Shown here: positions 22,407 through 31,657 of the stretch, in pieces | How the letters are laid out: the number at the start of each line of letters is the position of its first letter | How positions within the stretch are numbered: position 1 is the first letter of the stretch | Assembly: GCF_000150955.2 (NCBI RefSeq) | Contig: NC_011690.1 | Coordinates: 124,001 to 188,000 of the forward strand | Origin: Phaeodactylum tricornutum CCAP 1055/1 | Taxonomy: Eukaryota > Bacillariophyta > Bacillariophyceae > Surirellales > Neidiaceae | Direction: 5' to 3' | Length of the DNA: 64,000 nt | Notes under the pieces: model-generated | Told to the model about the DNA's origin: nothing | The model's database searches: none | Seen by the model: the letters and a program-made list of their open reading frames with translations, nothing else | Position numbers and translations under genes: made by a program

Positions 22407-23234
22407 CTACCGAATTGGAGAAAAGGGTGCTGGTTTGTGAATGGTGGACGAGAATTCAATGGCAAGATCGGCAATACTCGCGATCGCTTCACGCCATTCG
22501 TGGGCATTCCGGGCCGCTACCCGTGACTGTTCCATTGCTGCAGAGCCGTCACCGTGTCGCCAGATTTCTATCACTTCGTTTAAGCGTCCAACTTCACAAT
22601 ACAATAGCGTAACGAGCGATGTTGTAGGATCTGTTCCATCCGCATTCAATTTCGAAGGCAGCCCTTGGGCAAAGAGATTAAGAAATTTCGGGACCGTGTC
22701 GTAACCGAGCTTCAATTTGTATCGACGTATTTCGAGAATAGTGTCGTTTCCGTTGTCACTTTGCGGTTCATCGGCAAGCCCTAGCACTTGATCCATTTGT
22801 CCGACTAACGGCGCTTCAACAAAGAGCAAGGATGACTGGGAATTCATGCATGGACGGCAGCTTTCCAAGTACGCTTTCCACTCCGCATTGGTCGCCATGG
22901 CTGCGCGCTTGGCGTTCCGTTCCTCGTGTCCGCCTTGATAATAGTACGCGTGCGTGGCCTTGTTTAATTCTCCACCCGTATCAGGCATACTAAAGAAACG
23001 TAAAGGCGACAGCGATTTGCGCAAGTCAGCCGCAGTTCCCGTCGCGTATAAATACGGAGTCGAAAATTCTGGTTTGAGCGCGTATTCTCGGAGCTCCACG
23101 AGCGGAGAACTACTACTGCTTCGAGTAGCGGTTGCAGTGCGAATCGCTGTGGGAGGCAGAGAGCCGACTCTCAGCGTTTGCAGAGCTCGTCCTAAACCAG
23201 GAGCGCGTGACATGTTTATACTGAGACAGCTCAT
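22407..23234 (-). CDS. NIPSNAP-family protein, probably mitochondrial
   Basis: This single exon encodes 275 residues, starting at ATG 23234 (a second ATG at 23213 is also possible). The N-terminal 40 residues are Arg/Ser/Thr-rich without acidic residues, as in mitochondrial presequences. Two NIPSNAP ferredoxin-like domains follow: VELREYALKPE (about residue 46) and LEIRRYKLKLGYDTVPKFL (about 165), with IEIWRHGDGSAAMEQSR near the end. NIPSNAPs are conserved mitochondrial proteins linked to mitophagy signalling in animals. The molecular role in algae is unknown. The gene is convergent with ABCE1. Confidence 0.85.
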   Translation of the reverse strand: MSCLSINMSRAPGLGRALQTLRVGSLPPTAIRTATATRSSSSSPLVELREYALKPEFSTPYLYATGTAADLRKSLSPLRFFSMPDTGGELNKATHAYYYQGGHEERNAKRAAMATNAEWKAYLESCRPCMNSQSSLLFVEAPLVGQMDQVLGLADEPQSDNGNDTILEIRRYKLKLGYDTVPKFLNLFAQGLPSKLNADGTDPTTSLVTLLYCEVGRLNEVIEIWRHGDGSAAMEQSRVAARNAHEWREAIASIADLAIEFSSTIHKPAPFSPIR

Positions 23235-23720
23235 TCATCTACTTTTCTACGGGATCAAAGCTGACTTCTCGCCCGACACTTAAATTGAATTGTTGGAGGT
23301 GAGACGAGGGAAGCCATGGTCCTGTCTGATCATCGTGAAGGGGACAAGCGTTCCTACGGTACTCACTCTCACAGTCAATTTCGTAACGACAGACTCGTGA
23401 CTCGACGAAATACTCAGTCGTGGAGGCGACCCCACATATTTCCAGTTGCCATTTTGAGGTGCAGTTGAAAGGATTGTGACCATGAACACTTTTCTCACAT
23501 AGACCTTGACTACAAGGACGTTACAGCTAGCTGTACAGGCTATGCTCCCTCTTCCAAGCAGAGCTCTGCCGAAAATCAACACATTGACAACCAACCTACA
23601 TTTGACTCTGCTAGTTTTTTTACAAAACATGAACTCAAGCATTGCTTTCATGCAGATGATGCAATGTACAACCATTTCATGCCTTTGACAAGAACACCTG
23701 CTTTGACAAATGACTGAGCT
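23235..23720. other. Intergenic, 486 bp, moderately AT-rich
   Basis: The region lies between the NIPSNAP start and the end of the cysteine-rich gene. A 131-codon frame with ATG on the minus strand (23280-23675) shows no recognisable domain and is not called. I see no repeat or RNA gene. Confidence 0.35.
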
Positions 23721-24781
23721 TTAAACAATTCCACCAGTTGCTGGTTTCAAGGTTGATTTGGCGGAAAAATTGCCGCTGTCTTCATATTTGATCTTTCCGT
23801 CGGTAACGGGTCGTTTCAGCCGTTGCCTTCGATGGGAAACCATCAAGGCAACAACTACAGTAGCCATCACCATAAAGCCGATGGCCACAATGACCCCAAA
23901 CATTGCGGCATTCTTACTTGCTGAAGATGAGTGCGTTTCTGAATCAAAGTTTTGAACCATCCCAGTGAGGGTCAGAGAAGACGGAGGCGAGCGGGATTCT
24001 GGTCTAGTTGTGGTCAGCAACATTGGCACTGGTATAGGCCTGCAAGTTGGTGAAGATAAGCTCTGATAAGTCACTGGATACCAAAGTTGACAATCAAGAA
24101 GCCCTGGATAGTGTTCATGGATTAAAACGTCTCTAGCAGGGATGAATCCTGTGAAAACACACTCGTCTTCCGAAATGGCACAGTGGGCTTCGTTGTACGC
24201 ACTACCACTGCCATGAGCGAAGCCTCCTTGACAAAGTCCGACATATACATTATGGCACTAACACCCTCCTTCCTTGAGTTCTAGCACTCTTTCTGCAGAT
24301 ATCCAGGATTCACAATCAGAGCAGTCTGTGGGAGAAAGTATGCAAGCAATTTTGAAGTACCGTGAAGACAGCCACCATATTGAGTTGGCTTGACATCCTC
24401 TGGAGCAGACAAAACAAACTTTTGCGCGGAGCAGTAGCCATTGGTGCAAGTGTCTCTTCATGGCGGAGGAATATACAAGCTTACATCATTACACGCATCA
24501 GGTGTGAGGGCACACAAACCACTATCTCCGCACTGTCCTATTCAAAGTGTTTCGGATGTGCAGCTCCCAATTCCTAGCATCCTTAACTGAGCCGCCATTT
24601 TGAAACAAACCCAACCCACAACTTCACATTCCTCTTCCAACGCTGCACAATAGAGAAAGGTGTTGACGTTTGTATCAAAACAACCGCCTATATCCACCGG
24701 TTTTATGATCAATACCAGTGCATAGGTATTGGCCGAGAGAGCCCAGAACAGAAACATAGAAATAGATCTTAGGTAGATCAT
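23721..24781 (-). pseudogene. Cysteine-rich, membrane-anchored protein gene, broken (A)
   Basis: The gene starts with a plausible signal peptide (ATG 24781, MIYLRSISMFLFWALSANTYA). Cysteine-rich repeat-like blocks follow: GQCGDSGLCALTPDAC, CSDCESWISAERVLELKEGG, CHNVYVGLCQGG and HCAISEDEC. A Ser/Pro/Thr linker, one transmembrane helix (MFGVIVAIGFMVMATVVVAL) and a basic tail ending at 23721 complete a type I membrane protein layout. Reading needs changes of frame, and in-frame stops occur after SCTSETL, after SLYIPPP and after LELKEGGC (TAG at about 24258). Introns with good borders that would remove these were not found. I take it as a decayed host gene; a gene with unusual introns is the alternative. 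The function is unknown; the layout suggests a cell-surface protein. Confidence 0.55.
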
Positions 24782-25423
24782 GGCGACGGATTGAATAGAA
24801 ATCAATAGTCTAAATTTAGTATTGTTTGGCTGTGTCAATGTTGACAGTGATTCCAAATCTAAAATAAAGACTACCTGCTCAAAAAGAATTCCCGGATATC
24901 AAGTTGGAGAGGCATATGACTACCACGCGCTTGTTGAGAGATGAAAGGGCTTATAGTTAATGTAACGCAGTGCTTCCTGAAAACGCCAATCTTTTGAGGA
25001 ATGCGTTAGGCACCCATTGCCTTGTGCCATTTGCATCTTATGTTAATTGGAAAAAATCGGCATGGTATGCCAAAGAATGTTGGGTGTCATCACTCATTGC
25101 CTTGTAGACCGAGAAGTCGCATATCCTACCTAGATGGAAGTATTGCCTTCATATGGTGATAAAAGAAGTTTCGCGCTAAAATGACTCATATACAAAGGGT
25201 ATAACAAATCTACTTGCATCCAATCTATCTGGTCTAAAAAATATGACATCAATAGCCCATTGGTGTGTGCACTCATTCCCATTGTTCCCTACAAAAAATC
25301 ATATTGTGCTGTACATGCGGCATTGTTTGCCTTCCCATTTTGCCTCGGTCAATCAATCATTTTGGAGCATTTTACTTGTACAACTTGTCCTCCAAAACCA
25401 AAATTGACAAGAGAACTTTTGCT
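24782..25423. other. Divergent intergenic region, 642 bp, AT-rich
   Basis: The stretch separates the two broken cysteine-rich genes, which point away from each other. No coding frame or RNA gene is visible. The base composition is clearly richer in A and T than in flanking genes. Confidence 0.4.
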
Positions 25424-26766
25424 ATGAGCTACATTCGGGTGCTCACTTTTGTGTTTTTGTTTGTCAGGGCAGATGGAGTATGCAACGTAGACAACCATCA
25501 CCCCAAAGATGGCGGGTATTATGTTGAGGGTATTGCAGCAATTTCTGCCAAAGTCAACAGCAGCTTGGCTAACAATTGTCGCTTCAACAACACAACAAGT
25601 GAAATGTATTTTATTTCAAACATAAATCAACAGAAAATCACTGCCAACTGACTGCCAAGTAAATGCTTTCAAATTACATAGTGACTACCCAGGATGGTCG
25701 CATTGAATTGTGTACAGGCCAGTTCTGTTCCGAAATCTGCCGGACAGCAGGTTGTCCCAGAATTGTATCTGCCCATACATACTCCATGATTCGGTTCTGC
25801 TATGCTCCCAATAGTGGGTCCAACATTTGGAGCCTTCCTAACAAAGTCGCCCTGGCCAATTGCAATTTTAGTAACACCACACAAATCTGCAACATGACAA
25901 CAGGATCAGATGAAGATAGTTGCAACTTTTTTGTCAAAGAAGATGCATTGCTCCAAACATATTTGTTTGCCAGTCAACAGGGATGCGAGCAAGGACAGAG
26001 AGTGGCTGTGCAGGTGGAGGATTTTGACAATGTGGCTGATTTGTGCTACAACTCTGGACTGACAATGTCTTGTATTAAGACATGCAACAACTGCCTGTTT
26101 GAAGACCGTGCTTCCGCATTGGTTGAGCCTTGTCATAGCCAGTTTGCTTTGGGATGTCTGGAAGGATCTCCTACAGATCTTAGCTGCTGCAACAACGGAG
26201 ACTGTGTTGCCTTGGTAAAAAAAGGTGTCCACAGCGGAAGAAGCTGCGGCTGAGGAGGCTTGTCAGTCTCTTTGCAACAATAATATTCCAGGTAAGTGTG
26301 CTACTGGCAGCAATGTGGACAACTGCTGCACACAAGTCTGCTCCAAGTGTGGTACCAGCCTCCATCCCGACGCAGTTGGTCTTCCTGTAGCGCTGGTAGT
26401 GTTGAATTTGCCAACGGTACTTGCGGTTTCATTCCCTTGTTTGAGCCCTACACTTGCAATTTCTCCGCATGTTCCGAACAAGATCCTTGGCACCCCAACG
26501 GATCCGCATTCCAGCGCTGACAGGGTATCGCGGAAGAAACACCCGTCCCCTCGCAAGCTCCGGCCGTTGCACCGTTCACTCCAGCACCTACTTTGCCCGT
26601 CTCCGTCCCTGCGGCACCTCAGCTACCAATGTCGCCGTCAGGCGAGGCCTCGAGTGCAGCTGGACTCCCGACGGCACACGTTAGCTTTGCCGTTGTCGTC
26701 ACGACTTGCGCCATGTTATGTGGCCTTCTCTGCGCCAACTTTCTTTCCCACAATTGGTTTCATTGA
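25424..26766 (+). pseudogene. Cysteine-rich, membrane-anchored protein gene, broken (B)
   Basis: ATG 25424 begins a signal peptide (MSYIRVLTFVFLFVRADG). The ectodomain is cysteine-rich, with a repeat-like pair (LANNCRFNNTTSEM and LANCNFSNTTQICNM) and further blocks (CNNCLFEDRASALVEPC, NCCTQVCSKCG, NGTCGFIPLFEPYTCNFSAC). A Pro-rich linker, a hydrophobic helix (HVSFAVVVTTCAMLCGLLCA) and a stop at 26764 end it. The reading is interrupted by a stop after QQKITAN, a frame change at the A7 run near 26217-26223, another near 26370, and a TGA at 26518-26520. Candidate introns do not repair all of these. I judge it a decayed host gene of the same general design as neighbour A, though not clearly homologous to it. 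Confidence 0.55.
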
Positions 26767-27066
26767 AAGCCCCAACTTACTGTTACCATTCACATAACAA
26801 GAGAGTAGCTTGGTAGTTCCGTTGGTCATGGTCAACTAGGTATTCAATACTTGTAGGGTAGTCGATTGCATTGATCTCCATTCTCAGCCAATCCTATCTC
26901 GCAGGAACCTCCATAAACCCTAACCTAGTATATCAGTGGCAATCCACGAGAAGGATAGCGGTACTGTGGAAAAAGCTAACTGTGATTCACAGTCACTGCC
27001 AACGCAAGGGGTAACACTATCTTTTCCTCGCAGCGCACCAATGTTTTCTTCTGGACAAACCAGGCG
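26767..27066. other. Intergenic, 300 bp
   Basis: This stretch lies upstream of the CDK gene. Nothing beyond a presumed promoter is seen. Confidence 0.35.
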
Positions 27067-28203
27067 ATGCAGGCAGCAGGAAAACGTGACCGGTGGGATT
27101 CAAGCTCGGAAGATGACGAAGACAAGCCTGCAAAATCGAAACGAATATCCAAAGAGAAGAAACCATTGCCGACGACAGTGACGGATGATCGAGCCACAAC
27201 CTTGCCGTTCCACAATCCGCTCTTGCAAGGATGCCGATCCGTTTACGAAACCTACGACCGAATTTCGCGTGTCAGCGAAGGCACTTATGGTATCGTTTGG
27301 AAGGCCAAAGATTTGGCTACTGATCAGATTGTTGCGCTGAAACAAATCAAGTTTGAGTCGGTGGCCGATCAGCAAGAAGGATTTCCTGTTACAGCGCTCC
27401 GAGAAATCAATGTGCTGCTAGCACTTTCTCACGAATCCATTGTAAACGTGAAGGAAATGGTCGTTGGCGATGGAGTCGACAAGGTCTTTATGGTGATGGA
27501 ATTTTTCGAAATGGACTTGAAAGACGGGATTTCTCGATTCGACGGAGCCCTCGCTCAATCGGAACTCAAAAATATCATGCAACAGATTTTGGCGGGTACC
27601 CATCACATGCACAGTAAGTGGTATTTGCACCGCGATTTGAAAACTAGCAATATCCTGGTTCATCGATCGGGTCGAATTGCGTTAGCCGACTTTGGACTGG
27701 CACGACGCTTTCAGGAACCTCGTCAGGCCTTGACACAGCTGGTGGTCACACTGTGGTACCGCGCACCGGAATTGTTGTTTGGCGAGAGTTGTTACGGTCC
27801 AGCCGTGGACATGTGGAGTGTTGGTTGCATATTTGGCGAACTCATCAGTAAAGATGCTGTTCTACAAGGTCAAGGAGAGCTGGACCAGATTGATCAAATA
27901 TTTTCGTTGGTAGGAGTGCCCAACGAAACAAACTGGCCTCTATTCGAAAGCCTTCCTAACGCGGGTTTGTTTCGCTGGAAACCCAAAAAAGCGCAGGAGT
28001 TATTGCTGCCAAAGAAGTTCCCGATTGCTTCGCCCGTATCGGCCAATCAAGCGTTTTTGGACGGCAACGGTTACAACCTCCTGTCTCGACTACTGACTCT
28101 GGATCCGGACCAGCGTGTAAGTGCGCTCGAAGCATTGGAGCATCCTTATTTTTCACAGGGTGTTAAACCCCAGACGCCTCGATTCTTTTCCACCAGCTCA
28201 TAG
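27067..28203 (+). CDS. Cyclin-dependent kinase, CDK10/CDK11 type, with PVTALRE helix
   Basis: This single exon encodes 378 residues. An acidic/basic N-terminal tail of about 55 residues precedes the kinase domain. Key sites: Gly loop SEGTYGIVWKA (about 70-80), catalytic Lys in VALKQIKFE (92), cyclin-binding helix PVTALRE (107-113), HRDLKTSN (188-195), DFG (208-210) and T-loop Thr223 in ALTQLVVTLWYRAPELL. The segment CRSVYETYDRISRVSEGTYG and the DMDLK-like MDLKDGI place it with CDK10/CDK11 (PITSLRE) kinases, which act in transcription and splicing control, or in G2/M progression. The helix variant differs from both animal forms. All catalytic residues are intact, so it should be active. Confidence 0.85.
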   Translation: MQAAGKRDRWDSSSEDDEDKPAKSKRISKEKKPLPTTVTDDRATTLPFHNPLLQGCRSVYETYDRISRVSEGTYGIVWKAKDLATDQIVALKQIKFESVADQQEGFPVTALREINVLLALSHESIVNVKEMVVGDGVDKVFMVMEFFEMDLKDGISRFDGALAQSELKNIMQQILAGTHHMHSKWYLHRDLKTSNILVHRSGRIALADFGLARRFQEPRQALTQLVVTLWYRAPELLFGESCYGPAVDMWSVGCIFGELISKDAVLQGQGELDQIDQIFSLVGVPNETNWPLFESLPNAGLFRWKPKKAQELLLPKKFPIASPVSANQAFLDGNGYNLLSRLLTLDPDQRVSALEALEHPYFSQGVKPQTPRFFSTSS

Positions 28204-28794
28204 CAGTAAGACCAACTTGACAGGAATGTTTGGTTCTCGGGCAGTAACAATCGTATCTTGCGGCTAGCACGATGATATAGATCCACATTCAGCGCTTGCC
28301 TGACAGGGAACGCCTCCTTAGTTTTCAAGAATTGCGAAAGAGTAACAGCCAATGCATTGGCAGTAGAATTATTATAAAAAACGCTTTCGGCTACACAGGC
28401 AGCATTGACTGTGAACCCATCTAGGAGCAACGACAGGCTAAATCATCAGTACCGATTGGTCGTTTTGTATCTTGGAGACATGGACGATTTAATGTACGAC
28501 ATTTGAACAGATACTTCCCGGGAAGCTCACGGAATAGAGTGCTTCGGCTGTGAGAAAAGCACGTCCACGTCCACGTCCACGTACACATACAGGCATTTTG
28601 GCCAAAAGTGGAGATTGCAACTTGACGAATCTGATCAACGAGTATTAGGCAGAAATACAAACTAACAAACGACATTACAACCTTTTTCCTTATTAAAGCA
28701 ATATTGCCCGCGTCGAACACATCTTTTTCTCTTTTGACCGCGAAGTAGTTGTAAACGTTGCTCTCATTGTGGAGGTATTTTGTAGATTGTGGTC
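28204..28794. other. Intergenic, 591 bp, containing a hexamer repeat
   Basis: No gene is supported between the CDK and ABC genes. The main feature is the short tandem repeat at 28561-28590, listed separately. Confidence 0.4.
28561..28590. repeat. Hexanucleotide tandem repeat (ACGTCC)n
   Basis: Five hexamers are seen: three exact ACGTCC units followed by ACGTAC and ACATAC, a small decaying minisatellite. Confidence 0.9.
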
Positions 28795-31488
28795 ATGACA
28801 TCCGATCTGGTCTCGAAAGTGTCGCTATTTGGCCTGGCATTGTCGACGCATCGTCCGAAGGATCTGGGAGCGGAGGCTAGTTCCTATTTTCAATATGAAC
28901 CCCTGATAGCTGCAATTTCCATATTGTTCTTTCGAACGACCGTGAGCCAGAAAAACGAACTCGCCATATTGCGTTGGTTCTTTGCTCTCCTCCTGGCGGG
29001 TCTCGCTTATTGCAAAAAATCCTACGAACTCATACTGGCCGTCGAAATCTTCTCTTACGCCGTGCCATGGGTGCTGCAAACGCCTCGACTGTCGACGGTG
29101 TTTGCCAAGACAACAACAACCCGACTCTTATCAATCGCGGCGAGCGCATTCGCGTCGTTAGTGCTGGCACACGTTCTCGTCTCCGACAATCTGTTTCCGG
29201 TATTGGGAATGATGACTCCATCGTATGTGGTGCAAACAATCAGATACCTGTTTCCGGTCGAGGAGATTTCTGCGGCGTACGACATCATGAAAGACTTTGC
29301 CGATCCGATTATATTAAGAAAGCAAATTGACCACCTGTTCTTTGTGACGTTTCACATTCAAGTCGGCATGGGTTTCTTGGGGATTAGCTTTCTGAGGAAA
29401 GAACAGCACCGGCGAAATTTATTGATACGGATGGACGTTGCCGACACAGAAGACGAAGATGGCCGAACTATTGCTAAAAGTAACGGGTCTAGATCGACGA
29501 AGGATCTGAGTTCAACCGAGGCTAAACTTGACCGAGCCAAGCGTTTTCAAGGGGGAGCAGCACCGTTTATTCTGTTTTCTGCATTACCCTACATGTTTCA
29601 AATCATCTCTTACGGGAACATCAACAAATTCGCGTTCACATGCGTTCAGCATGATTTGCATCGTACGGTTCGATTGAACGAGCTTTTCGACTACGACAAT
29701 CGTCTCACGGCAATGGCAACGGAATCCCCAACTTCACCCGAAGGTAAATCCACACACGTCCACCCAATGCAGCGACGCGATAAAACCAGCAAGCACTCAC
29801 CTCACTGTATTTTACTCCCACTAGCTTACGCCAACTCGATGAACTCGGTCGTTTCGACAGCGTATGAGATATTCAACCGAAAACTCTTCAGCCTTCCGAA
29901 AGTTTTGTTACTACCGGGAGTCATGTCTCGTCAACCGATGCTAGTCCTGCAGGTGTTTCCCTTTATTTTCGTATCGGATTGGCTGAAAGCGAATGCTGTA
30001 TCATTCATGACCACGAAAATAGAAGAGTTGCAAAAAGAGCTTAGTGAGCTGAGGGCGGTACGTAGTAAGGTAGAATCGTTCGACATCAAGAACGCAGAGC
30101 TACTACAAAGGAGCGGGCCTGGTGCCATGCAGTTCACGCAGCATCGATGGGAAGAATTTACTGTTCAAATCCAGGCCCGTGTGGTCGTGTCGGACCTGCT
30201 GAGTCGCTCGAAAGGTTTCTTTGCCTTCATTCAACGAAATTTTGTCTTTTCAGTACTGATTGACTGCGCGTTGGCGAATCTTATAGCCATTGGGAAGATA
30301 ATGGCAGCGGAAATCTTTGTGTTTTCCAGGGCGATTGAAGACGCTGTCGATATGGTTTTGATGCGTAGCCGAGGTGAAGCTGAACTTGCACGCATGATGA
30401 CCGAAATTGAGAAGCTCAAGAATCTTGTGGATATTTGGGACCGTAGCACGTCTCGTTCTTTGATTCATTGCAACCTAGCGCCTCCTAAGGAAAACAATCT
30501 TGTGCTTCGGAACTTGCACTATTCGCGCGGGACCGCGTCTGCTCGGGCTGATCATGTAGAGCTCAAGCCGGGTGTTTATGCGTTGACGGGTGCCAATGGG
30601 AGTGGCAAATCTACGTTGTTCCGAGTTCTCATGAGTTGTAATACCAATCAGAAGAGCATTGATTTACCACCCAGTATAAATTTGCTAACCCCTATGGAGC
30701 CGCTGACGGAGGTCGATGATTTGCTTCGTGAAACTGCCTGTGAGGCAGCCGATGCAGATTGTGATACGACTGCCGAAGTTTGCGAAAGCGATTTAGGGGA
30801 GAGTCGGAAATTAAACGAGAAGGAGCTACTCCCTGCGGATATGCCTCAACATGTTCCCAAACTGTCAATCACAATGCCCTCCGCTCACGTGGTTGAAATC
30901 AGCCAGAATTTTTACTGGCCGTTGTATTCCACACCGATTGACTGGATCTTTCAAGAACATGTAATGGACACGTGTACTGCGGAGGAATCGGAAGTCCGTG
31001 CAAGGAGAGTTGCGGAAGAGTTGCACTCATTGGATTTTTTCCAGGCCCCGCAAATGTCCGAGGAAGAAATGGAAGCAGCAGCGGAGGCAATGGTTTCCCC
31101 AGCGGCAACGAGCGAAGGAACAATTCAACGCATAATGTCTGAGTTGCAAGAGGAAAAAGAGGACTGGTTCAGTGATTTGTCCGGCGGACAAAAAAGTAAG
31201 GTGGAACTTGTACGGCTCGTCTTTTTGCAGTCTCACTGCCCGGACGTATTATTGATTGACGAAACTATGGCCCCGTTGGACCCAGCCTCTAAGTCGCTCG
31301 TCATGGCCAAGCTAAAAGTTTTCTGTAGCGAAAGCATTATTCTGGTGATTTACCATACGGATGTTGGTCGTGGTACCAAGGATTCCGGGGACGGCGAAGA
31401 ATTTGTCGAATGTGTTCCGTCGAACGATTTTTTCAACAAGAACCTTCATCTGGAGAAGGGATTGATTCACGTGCGCGATACGTGCTAG
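28795..31488 (+). CDS. Half-size ABC transporter-like protein, unusual family
   Basis: The reading is 897 residues from ATG 28795. The N-terminal 330 residues hold several hydrophobic helices (for example AILRWFFALLLAGLAY and LLSIAASAFASLVLAHVLV), and further ones lie near residues 480-520. A coiled stretch (KIEELQKELSELRAV) lies between. The C-terminal nucleotide-binding domain has Walker A GANGSGKST (about 599-607), signature LSGGQKSKVELVRL (about 795), Walker B VLLIDE (about 820) and a switch His in VIYHTD. An insertion of about 120 residues, acidic in part, separates Walker A from the signature. The layout resembles ABCD-type half transporters only weakly, and the substrate is unknown. 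An 81-nt in-frame segment (29744-29824) has intron-like borders and may be spliced. Confidence 0.75.
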   Translation: MTSDLVSKVSLFGLALSTHRPKDLGAEASSYFQYEPLIAAISILFFRTTVSQKNELAILRWFFALLLAGLAYCKKSYELILAVEIFSYAVPWVLQTPRLSTVFAKTTTTRLLSIAASAFASLVLAHVLVSDNLFPVLGMMTPSYVVQTIRYLFPVEEISAAYDIMKDFADPIILRKQIDHLFFVTFHIQVGMGFLGISFLRKEQHRRNLLIRMDVADTEDEDGRTIAKSNGSRSTKDLSSTEAKLDRAKRFQGGAAPFILFSALPYMFQIISYGNINKFAFTCVQHDLHRTVRLNELFDYDNRLTAMATESPTSPEGKSTHVHPMQRRDKTSKHSPHCILLPLAYANSMNSVVSTAYEIFNRKLFSLPKVLLLPGVMSRQPMLVLQVFPFIFVSDWLKANAVSFMTTKIEELQKELSELRAVRSKVESFDIKNAELLQRSGPGAMQFTQHRWEEFTVQIQARVVVSDLLSRSKGFFAFIQRNFVFSVLIDCALANLIAIGKIMAAEIFVFSRAIEDAVDMVLMRSRGEAELARMMTEIEKLKNLVDIWDRSTSRSLIHCNLAPPKENNLVLRNLHYSRGTASARADHVELKPGVYALTGANGSGKSTLFRVLMSCNTNQKSIDLPPSINLLTPMEPLTEVDDLLRETACEAADADCDTTAEVCESDLGESRKLNEKELLPADMPQHVPKLSITMPSAHVVEISQNFYWPLYSTPIDWIFQEHVMDTCTAEESEVRARRVAEELHSLDFFQAPQMSEEEMEAAAEAMVSPAATSEGTIQRIMSELQEEKEDWFSDLSGGQKSKVELVRLVFLQSHCPDVLLIDETMAPLDPASKSLVMAKLKVFCSESIILVIYHTDVGRGTKDSGDGEEFVECVPSNDFFNKNLHLEKGLIHVRDTC

Positions 31489-31657
31489 AGTAAGATAGAC
31501 GACGACGGGCACGCAGTAGACGGTCGGACCGTCACGTATAGCCAACAACGTGCACGGAGCCATATGCAAAAGAGGCACAATGTGGACATGTATAGGTTTC
31601 ACGCAAACACTAATAGTCTTCGACTAGTTTGGTAAATGTAGGACGTGTCGCTTCATT

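Noticed and set aside
23280-23675. 131-codon open frame with ATG on the minus strand
   Set aside because: No recognisable domain, no neighbouring exon and ordinary composition; likely chance.
25650-25720. A possible intron of about 36 nt (GTAAATGC...CCCAG) joining the two parts of cysteine-rich gene B
   Set aside because: Too short for spliceosomal introns in this genome and the frame on the 5' side still contains a stop.
26292-26375. A possible 84-nt intron in gene B (GTAAGTGTG...GACGCAG)
   Set aside because: Borders are good but the segment encodes the cysteine motif NCCTQVCSKCG and removal does not restore the downstream frame.
30899-31236. Antisense open frames within the ABC gene
   Set aside because: They overlap a well-supported coding region in another frame and have no family signal.
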